Source: Labrys wisconsinensis
GTDB lineage: Bacteria; Pseudomonadota; Alphaproteobacteria; Rhizobiales; Labraceae
Reading direction: 5' to 3'
DNA: 41,727 bases
NCBI RefSeq assembly: GCF_030814995.1
Contig: NZ_JAUSVX010000034.1
Span: forward strand, 1-41,727
The notes under the pieces were generated by a model that was not told where the DNA came from, ran no database searches, and saw only the letters and a program-made list of their open reading frames with translations. Positions 36,711-41,727 of the stretch are shown piece by piece. Positions within the stretch are counted from its first letter, which is position 1; each line of letters begins with the position of its first letter. The translations under genes and the position numbers were made by a program.

Positions 36711-37055
36711 ATGCCCCCGGTCGAGGCGACGCCGCGTCTTCGCCTCGACAAATGGCTCTGGCATGCCCGGGTGACTAGGACCCGCACGCTGGCGGCCAAG
36801 CTGGTGGCCGAGGGCCATGTCCGCGTCAACGGCGTCCGGACGGACCAGCCGGCCAAGCCAGTCAAGGCCGGCGACGTGCTCACCATCGCGCTGGAGCGCA
36901 CGGTGCGCGTCTATCGCGTGCGTGAGCTCGGCGACCGGCGCGGCCCGGCGAGCGAGGCGCAGGCCCTCTACGAAGACCTGTCGCCGGAGCCGCCGCCGCA
37001 CCATCCGCCGGCAGGCCGCGGGCTCGTGCCGGCGGGCCAGGACGACGAGGACTGA
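36711..37055 (+). CDS. S4-domain RNA-binding protein, Hsp15-like
   Basis: This 114-residue protein has an N-terminal S4 domain, RLDKWLWHARVTRTRTLAAK followed by VAEGHVRVNGVRTDQPAKPV, the hallmark of HslR/Hsp15. In E. coli Hsp15 rescues stalled 50S subunits carrying nascent tRNA. The C-terminal tail here is acidic and Pro-rich. The gene begins four bases after the helicase stop and is likely co-transcribed with it. In related genomes a ferredoxin and a CarD gene often follow, but not here. Confidence 0.88.
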   Translation: MPPVEATPRLRLDKWLWHARVTRTRTLAAKLVAEGHVRVNGVRTDQPAKPVKAGDVLTIALERTVRVYRVRELGDRRGPASEAQALYEDLSPEPPPHHPPAGRGLVPAGQDDED

Positions 37056-37300
37056 CGGCCGACTTTTCCGGCACGGGCGCGGCGGAGAATCCTGTTCTCC
37101 CGTCCCGGAGAACAAAAAAATGCTGCCCGTCTCGCGCCCGGCGCGGCGCCGGGCCACACTCACGGCTCGCATGGCGGATGCAGCACTCTCCCTGGCTGCG
37201 CTTTTGCCGCCTGAGCAGACTGTCAAAGTTCCAGCAGAGTTTCGCGGGCCCGACCCCTGGTCCGATCCACGAAACGCCGCTGAGACCGCGAGGAGATGCC

Positions 37301-37714
37301 GTGGCCCTGCATGCCGTGCCGCACCGCTTCCCATCGCCTCCCCGCCGCCGCGACCGCATCGTCGTGGTCGGCGGCGCGGCGAACACGCTCGACATCCTCA
37401 GGCTGGCCACGGTGCGCAGCGACGAGGTGGTGCTGATCGCCCCCCGCGTCGACAGCGCCATCCGCCGCTATGTCGAGCATTTCGGCGTCGACCTGCGCCA
37501 GCGCCCGGTGGCCGAGCGCGACCTCGCCGGCGCCAGCGCGGCGCTGGTCGCCGCCGAGGACGAGGGAGCGGCAGAGCGGGCGGTCTGGGCCGCCCGCCGG
37601 CACGGCGTCCCCGTCCATGTCAGCAATCGCCCGGACCTCTCCGACTTCACCCTGATCGACATGCTGGAACGCCAGCCCTCCAGCTTCGCCGAGACGGCGT
37701 CGGCAATTGCATAA
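37301..37714 (+). CDS. Stand-alone Met8/CysG-N-like NAD-binding domain protein
   Basis: This 137-residue protein has a Rossmann-like start, DRIVVVGGAANTLDILRLAT, followed by VVLIAP and a GVPVHVSNRPDLSDFTL segment. That is the pattern of the precorrin-2 dehydrogenase/ferrochelatase domain that makes siroheme. Only this first domain is present. The glycine motif is weaker than usual, and the catalytic Asp expected in the NVVD-like position appears replaced by Asn-Arg, so catalysis is doubtful. It starts with GTG, preceded by GAGGAG; an ATG 41 codons earlier would add non-homologous sequence. Its stop lies in the presumed Rrf2 operator. Confidence 0.7.
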   Translation: MALHAVPHRFPSPPRRRDRIVVVGGAANTLDILRLATVRSDEVVLIAPRVDSAIRRYVEHFGVDLRQRPVAERDLAGASAALVAAEDEGAAERAVWAARRHGVPVHVSNRPDLSDFTLIDMLERQPSSFAETASAIA

Positions 37715-37726
37715 TCGATAGATTAT
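37711..37726. promoter_or_regulatory. Candidate Rrf2 operator
   Basis: ATAATC and GATTAT form a perfect inverted repeat around a four-base centre (GATA), within an AT-rich stretch that continues to 37735. It overlaps the stop codon of the Met8-like gene and lies 36-51 bases before the Rrf2 start, a usual place for autoregulation by this family. Confidence 0.45.
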
Positions 37727-37761
37727 AACTATTTTCCGGTGACAGGAGATCGCCGGAACCC

Positions 37762-38211
37762 ATGCTGACCAACAAGGGCAAGTACGGCCTCAAGGCGCTG
37801 GTCCACCTCGCAGGCTTGCCGGAGGGGGAGACCGTGCAGTCGCACGAGATCGCCGAGGCCAACAATATTCCCAAGAAATTCCTCGATGCCATCCTCGGCG
37901 AATTGCGTGTCGGCGGCATCGTGCGCAGCAAGAAGGGCAAGGGCGGCGGCTATATGCTGGCCCGCGAGGCCTCCAAGATCAGCATCGGCTCCGCGATCCG
38001 CGTGCTCGACGGGCCGCTGGCGCCGATCGCCTGCGCCAGCCGCACCGCCTACCAGCCCTGCGACGACTGCAAGGACGTGGCGGGATGCGCCGTCCGCCTG
38101 CTGATGCTGGAGGTGCGCGACGTCTCGGCCCGCATCCTCGACAACACCTCCGTGGAGGAGATGCGGCGCAACTCCCAGCAGGGCTCGCCGATCCTGATGT
38201 ACCACATCTGA
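37762..38211 (+). CDS. Rrf2-family transcriptional regulator with four cysteines
   Basis: This 149-residue regulator has a winged helix: KYGLKALVHLAGL, the recognition region IPKKFLDAILGELRVGGIVR and wing SKKGKGGGYML. A cysteine cluster, Cys91, Cys100, Cys103 and Cys109, follows in the C-terminal part. IscR, NsrR and RsrR hold an iron-sulfur cluster with three Cys in this region, so cluster binding is plausible, though the spacing (C-x8-C-x2-C-x5-C) differs. It could sense iron, sulfur status or redox. The preceding Met8-like gene suggests a link to siroheme and sulfur assimilation. Confidence 0.9.
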   Translation: MLTNKGKYGLKALVHLAGLPEGETVQSHEIAEANNIPKKFLDAILGELRVGGIVRSKKGKGGGYMLAREASKISIGSAIRVLDGPLAPIACASRTAYQPCDDCKDVAGCAVRLLMLEVRDVSARILDNTSVEEMRRNSQQGSPILMYHI

Positions 38212-38289
38212 CACAAGACGGCGGGTTCGCGACAGGGCGCCGCGACGGTCGCGGGCGAAGATCGGGCGAATCGCCTCCGGAGCTCCACC

Positions 38290-39789
38290 GTGCCTGCCCC
38301 AATCGTCGAGATCGGCCTCGCCCCCCATCCCTGGCGCGACGTCGTCGCCATCGCCGACGGCGCCGCCGTGACGCTGCACCCCGCCGTGCGCGAACGGCTC
38401 GGGCTGCATCGCCGCGCCGTCGAGGCGATCGCCGCCCGCGGCGAGCGCGCCTACGGCATCACCACCGGCCTCGGCGCGCTCAGCGACGTCATCCTGTCGC
38501 GCGAGGAGATCGTCACCATCTCCACCAACACGGTCCGCAGCCACGCCTGCGCCATGGGCGAGCCCTTCGCGCCGCGGACGGTGCGGGCCATCATGGCCGG
38601 CCAGATCCTCAATTTCTGCCACGGCCCCTCCGGCATCTCGCCCGCCGTGGTCGACCAGATCATCCGCCTGCTCGCGGAGGGGATCACCCCGGTCATTCCG
38701 AGCCAGGGGTCCGTCGGCTATATCTCCCACACCGCCCATGTCGGCCTCGCGCTGATCGGCGAAGGCTTCGTCCACGACGGCGGCGCGGTGAAGCCGACGG
38801 CCGAGGCGCTCGGCGCGCACGGCATCGCGCCGCTGACGCTCGGGGCCAAGGAAGGCCTGTCGCTGGTCAACGGCACGCCCTGCCTCGCCGGCCTCGCCTG
38901 CCTGGTGCTCGCCGAGGCCGAGCGCCTCGCCGACTGGGCCGACCTGATCGCAGCGATGAGCTTCGAGGTGCTGGGCGGCCAGATCGCCGCCTTCGACGCG
39001 GCGGCGCTGGCCTGGAAGCGCCATCCCGGCGTGCAGCATGTCGGGGCGCGGCTGCGCGCCGCCCTCGCGGGTTCGCAGATCGTCGCGGCCAATCGCGGCC
39101 GCCGCACCCAGGACGCGCTCTCCATCCGCTCGATCCCACAGATCCACGGCGCCATCCGCGACGCCATCGCCGCGACCGAGCAGCGCGTCGACGGCGAGCT
39201 GGCCTCGGCTACCGACAATCCGCTGGTGCTGCTGGACGGCGGCGAGCCGCGCCTGGTCAGCCAGGCCAATCCGCACGGCGAGACCGTGGCGCTGGCGCTC
39301 GATGCCCTGGCGATCGCGCTGGCCGAGCTCGGCGGCGTGTCCGAGCGCCGCCTCGACCGGCTGGTCAACCCGCTGGTCAGCGGCCTGCCCGCCTTCCTGG
39401 TCAAGCACAGCGGCGTCAATTCCGGCTTCATGATCGCGCAATATGTCGCCGCGTCGATCGCCTCGGAGAACAAGATCCTGGCGACCCCGGCCAGCGTCGA
39501 CAATTACGTCACCTCCGCCCTGCAGGAGGACCATCTCAGCCTGGGAACGCCGGCGGCGCTGAAGGCGCTGCGGCTGGCGGGCAACGTGCAGAAGATCCTG
39601 GCGGTGGAGTATCTCGCCGCGGGGCAGGCCTACGAGTTCATGGACGGCCGCCGCCCGGGCGCGGGCACGGCGCAGGCGCTGGCGCATCTGCGGGCCCACG
39701 TCCCGCCGACCGAGACCGACCGCTTCATGTCGCCGGACCTGGCTGCGGCGGATGGGCTGCTGGCGCGGCCCTGTCCTGTCGGGCTATGA
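38290..39789 (+). CDS. HAL/PAL-family ammonia-lyase homologue lacking the MIO triad
   Basis: This 499-residue, full-length member of the histidine/phenylalanine ammonia-lyase family has YGITTGLG (near 56-63), SHACAMGEP, KEGLSLVNGT, QDALSIRSIPQIHG and LQEDHLSLG, which match known HAL active-site blocks. The Ala-Ser-Gly triad that cyclises into the MIO electrophile is absent: after GSVG (140-143) the sequence is Tyr144-Ile145-Ser146-His147. The NFHGEP-like block also reads NPHGET. Without MIO the usual ammonia elimination should not work, so this is either a pseudoenzyme or an enzyme with different chemistry. It starts with GTG, eight bases after GGAG. No hutU, hutI or hutG gene is nearby, which argues against histidine use. 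Confidence 0.9.
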   Translation: MPAPIVEIGLAPHPWRDVVAIADGAAVTLHPAVRERLGLHRRAVEAIAARGERAYGITTGLGALSDVILSREEIVTISTNTVRSHACAMGEPFAPRTVRAIMAGQILNFCHGPSGISPAVVDQIIRLLAEGITPVIPSQGSVGYISHTAHVGLALIGEGFVHDGGAVKPTAEALGAHGIAPLTLGAKEGLSLVNGTPCLAGLACLVLAEAERLADWADLIAAMSFEVLGGQIAAFDAAALAWKRHPGVQHVGARLRAALAGSQIVAANRGRRTQDALSIRSIPQIHGAIRDAIAATEQRVDGELASATDNPLVLLDGGEPRLVSQANPHGETVALALDALAIALAELGGVSERRLDRLVNPLVSGLPAFLVKHSGVNSGFMIAQYVAASIASENKILATPASVDNYVTSALQEDHLSLGTPAALKALRLAGNVQKILAVEYLAAGQAYEFMDGRRPGAGTAQALAHLRAHVPPTETDRFMSPDLAAADGLLARPCPVGL

Positions 39790-39874
39790 AGGCGGGCGAC
39801 GCCTCGCGCCCGCTCTCGCCGCGGGCAGAGCAGGGTCCCCGGCGGCGTGCAGCCCCACAACGAAGGACATCACG

Positions 39875-40825
39875 ATGGAAAAGCGTCGTATCGGCCGCTC
39901 CGACCTCCTGGTCGCGCCCCTGTGCCTCGGCGGCAACGTGTTCGGCTGGAGCGCGGACGAGGCGGCCTCGTTCCGGGTGCTCGACGCCTTCGTCGAGGCC
40001 GGCTTCAACTTCATCGATACGGCCGACGTCTACTCGGCCTGGGTGCCGGGCAATGCAGGCGGCGAATCCGAGGCCGTCATCGGCAAATGGATGAAGGCGC
40101 GCGGCAACCGCGACGCCATCGTCCTGACCACCAAGGTCGGCTCGGAGATGGGCCCGGGCAAGAAGGGCCTGTCGCGGCGCTACATCGCCGAGGCGGTGGA
40201 GGCGTCGCTGAAGCGGCTGCAGACAGACGTGATCGACCTCTATCTCTCGCATTGGGAGGACCCGGAGACGCCGTACGAGGAGACGCTCGCCGCCTATGCC
40301 GACCTGGTCAAGACGGGCAAGGTGCGCTTCATCGGCAATTCCAACCACAGCGTCGAGACCATGCGCCACGCCCTGGCGATCAGCGCCGCGAACGGCTGGC
40401 CGCGCTTCGAGAACCTGCAGACCCACTACAATCTCTACGACCGCGCCGGCTACGAGGCGGCGCTCGAAACCTTCTGCCGCGACAACGGGATCGGCGTGAC
40501 CAGCTATTTCTCGCTGGCCAAGGGCTTCCTCTCCGGCAAATACCGGTCCGAGGCGGATTTCGGCAAGAGCGCCGCGCGCGGCGCCGGCATGAAGGACTAT
40601 CTCAACCCGCGCGGCCTCAACATCCTGGCGGCGCTCGACGAGGTGTCGGCCGCGCTCGGCGCGAGCCCGGCGCAGGTGGCCATCGCCTGGCTGATCGCCC
40701 GTCCCGGCCTCGTGGCGCCGATCGCCAGCGCCACCAGTCTGGAGCAGCTCGGCGATCTCCTGGCCGCGACGCGGCTGACCCTCGACCGCGCCGCGGTCGA
40801 AACGCTGGACGCGGCGAGCGCCTGA
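39875..40825 (+). CDS. Aldo/keto reductase
   Basis: This 316-residue NADPH-dependent TIM-barrel reductase has the tetrad visible as Asp48 and Tyr53 in FIDTADVYS, Lys87 in LTTKVG and His126 in YLSHWED. NADP contacts appear in the IGNSNHS segment and the C-terminal IASATSLEQLGDL. It most resembles the YajO/Tas-like AKR group acting on small aldehydes. The ATG at 39875 has GAAGGA eight bases upstream; a longer frame begins upstream inside the previous gene and is not credible. It follows the ammonia-lyase homologue by 85 bases and may be co-transcribed. Confidence 0.92.
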   Translation: MEKRRIGRSDLLVAPLCLGGNVFGWSADEAASFRVLDAFVEAGFNFIDTADVYSAWVPGNAGGESEAVIGKWMKARGNRDAIVLTTKVGSEMGPGKKGLSRRYIAEAVEASLKRLQTDVIDLYLSHWEDPETPYEETLAAYADLVKTGKVRFIGNSNHSVETMRHALAISAANGWPRFENLQTHYNLYDRAGYEAALETFCRDNGIGVTSYFSLAKGFLSGKYRSEADFGKSAARGAGMKDYLNPRGLNILAALDEVSAALGASPAQVAIAWLIARPGLVAPIASATSLEQLGDLLAATRLTLDRAAVETLDAASA

Positions 40826-40831
40826 GCGGCG

Positions 40832-40851
40832 GAACGCGGGCGCGCCCGTTC
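40832..40851. terminator. Hairpin between convergent genes
   Basis: A 10-base perfect palindrome, GGGCGCGCCC (40838-40847), is flanked by GAAC and GTTC-like arms with a one-base bulge. It lies in the 24-base gap between the reductase and stress-protein stops and may end both transcripts. Confidence 0.4.
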
Positions 40852-41458
40852 AGACGAGCGGCGGCTGGTCGATGCTCATGCGATCGCGCAGCTCCTCCAC
40901 GGAGCGCGGCTGCGGCGCGGAGCGGGCGTCGGCATGGGGCACCGCCTCGTCCGGATCGGGGCCGGGCCGCACCGGCCCATGGGCGTCGAGCGTGGTCTTG
41001 ACCTCGTCGGCAAAGGCTTCGTCGACCCGCACGGTCAGGAGCGCCCCGCCCTTGCCGACGCCCTCGACATAGACGGTGGCGCGCTCCTCGCTGAGGCCGG
41101 ACTCCATCAGGGCGCCGATGACGCCGCCCGCCGCCGCGCCGGCTGCGGCGCCGGCGACGAAGCCGGCGGCCAGCGAGGCCAGCCAGCCGGCCGCCACCAC
41201 CTGGCCGAGCCCGGGAACGGCGATCATGCCGAGACCGGCGAGCAGCCCGGCGCCGCCGCCCAGGACGCCGCCGATGCCGGCGCCGGTGCCGGCACCCTCG
41301 GCCGTCTGCGAGTTGCCGGCATGGGCGAGATAGTCGTCGTCCGCCGTGTTGGCGACGATGGAGATGTCTGCGCGCGGGACGCCGTTCTCGATGAGATCCT
41401 CGAGCGCACGCTGGGCGCCGGCATATCGGTCGTAGAAGCGCGTAATCGTGGTCTTCAT
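40850..41458 (-). CDS. General stress protein, YflT-like, with glycine zipper
   Basis: This 202-residue protein begins KTTITRFYDRYAGAQRALED and continues NGVPRADISIVAN, the pattern of the heat-induced stress protein YflT domain. Its middle (about 55-120) is a Gly/Ala-rich glycine-zipper stretch with VLGGGAGLLAGLGMIAVPGL and AGAAAGAAAGGVIGALMESG, likely membrane-inserting. It then has LSEERATVYVEGVGKGGALL, and an acidic Pro-rich tail. Such proteins are common in alphaproteobacteria and are often under general-stress sigma control. Function is not defined. GGGCAGGG precedes the ATG. Confidence 0.85.
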   Translation of the reverse strand: MKTTITRFYDRYAGAQRALEDLIENGVPRADISIVANTADDDYLAHAGNSQTAEGAGTGAGIGGVLGGGAGLLAGLGMIAVPGLGQVVAAGWLASLAAGFVAGAAAGAAAGGVIGALMESGLSEERATVYVEGVGKGGALLTVRVDEAFADEVKTTLDAHGPVRPGPDPDEAVPHADARSAPQPRSVEELRDRMSIDQPPLV

Positions 41459-41663
41459 GGCCCTGCCCTGTTGTCGACCAAAAGACGCTCCCCGCGCCGG
41501 CGGGTCACGGCCGCAATTCCGAAGGCAACGCGGTCGGGCCAGGAATGTTCCATATCGCGGCGAATCCGCCTCCCAAACGAAATCGCCGGACGCAGGGCGC
41601 CCGGCGATGCCGTGGAGGTCGGTGGCGCCGCAGCCTGTGTTTTCGGCCGCGGCGTGTCGAGTG

Positions 41664-41727
41664 TCAGCTGCCGCCGCCGATGCAGGTGTCGGCGGTCTTG
41701 GGGGTGCAGACGTCGAGGCCGGTATAG
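41664..41727 (-). CDS. 3' end of an unidentified Cys-containing protein
   Basis: At the right edge the reverse strand reads YTGLDVCTPKTADTCIGGGS and then a stop. The balanced use of Cys, Thr and Gly and the GC-rich third positions look like real coding sequence, and the two Cys suggest an exported protein. Only 21 codons are visible, so no family can be named. The 205 bases between it and the stress gene hold no recognisable feature. Confidence 0.45.
   Translation of the reverse strand, partial: YTGLDVCTPKTADTCIGGGS

Noticed and set aside
38290-39789. Calling this gene hutH
   Set aside because: The MIO triad is missing and no other hut gene is present, so the symbol would mislead.

Overview
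The window looks like chromosomal DNA from a GC-rich alphaproteobacterium, most likely order Hyphomicrobiales (Rhizobiales). The evidence is strong GC bias at third codon positions, a SUV3-like helicase followed by an S4/Hsp15-like protein, a DUF1127 protein, and a very small Cys-containing protein of rhizobial type. Dispersed palindromic repeats of a kind common in this order are also present. The genus cannot be fixed from sequence alone. No rRNA, tRNA, CRISPR array, phage or transposase gene was seen.

Left block (about 0.2-14.6 kb). A divergent promoter region (6259-6552) drives two gene sets. Leftward are a class-III aminotransferase, two FAD oxidoreductases and a GcvT-like folate enzyme. 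Rightward are a BetI-like TetR regulator, an acyl-CoA dehydrogenase and a PotFGHI-type ABC importer. Convergent with the importer is a single 594-residue gene that fuses a second BetI-like TetR regulator to a complete Rieske oxygenase of the quaternary-amine type. I infer a catabolic module for an unidentified methylated or quaternary amine: uptake, Rieske demethylation, folate capture of the C1 unit, then transamination and oxidation.

Middle block (14.7-26.4 kb). Eleven leftward genes form a nearly continuous chain: an AA_synth-family protein, an alpha/beta-hydrolase fused to a flavin reductase, an LLM-type flavin monooxygenase, an aldehyde dehydrogenase, a NIPSNAP protein, and a second spermidine/putrescine-type ABC importer (four genes). 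A HAD phosphatase and a PhyH-like dioxygenase end the chain. At its head is a promoter with a 14-bp perfect palindrome in its spacer, and the divergent gene encodes a GntR/FCD regulator. The enzyme set resembles the logic of the Rut pyrimidine pathway, but the genes are not Rut orthologues. The substrate is unknown.

Right block (26.4-41.7 kb). This is mixed: an OLD/RecF-like ATPase, an AraC regulator, a small rhizobial protein, DUF1127 and LysE proteins (with a frameshifted scrap resembling the start of LysE nearby), an MFS transporter with a DeoR regulator, the SUV3-like helicase with a long disordered tail, and an S4 protein. After these come a stand-alone Met8/CysG-like domain, an Rrf2 regulator with four clustered cysteines, an aldo/keto reductase and a glycine-zipper stress protein. 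It also holds a full-length member of the histidine/phenylalanine ammonia-lyase family in which the Ala-Ser-Gly triad that forms the MIO cofactor is replaced by Tyr-Ile-Ser.

The strongest leads are the TetR-Rieske fusion, the MIO-less ammonia-lyase homologue, and the GntR-controlled oxygenase/ABC operon.
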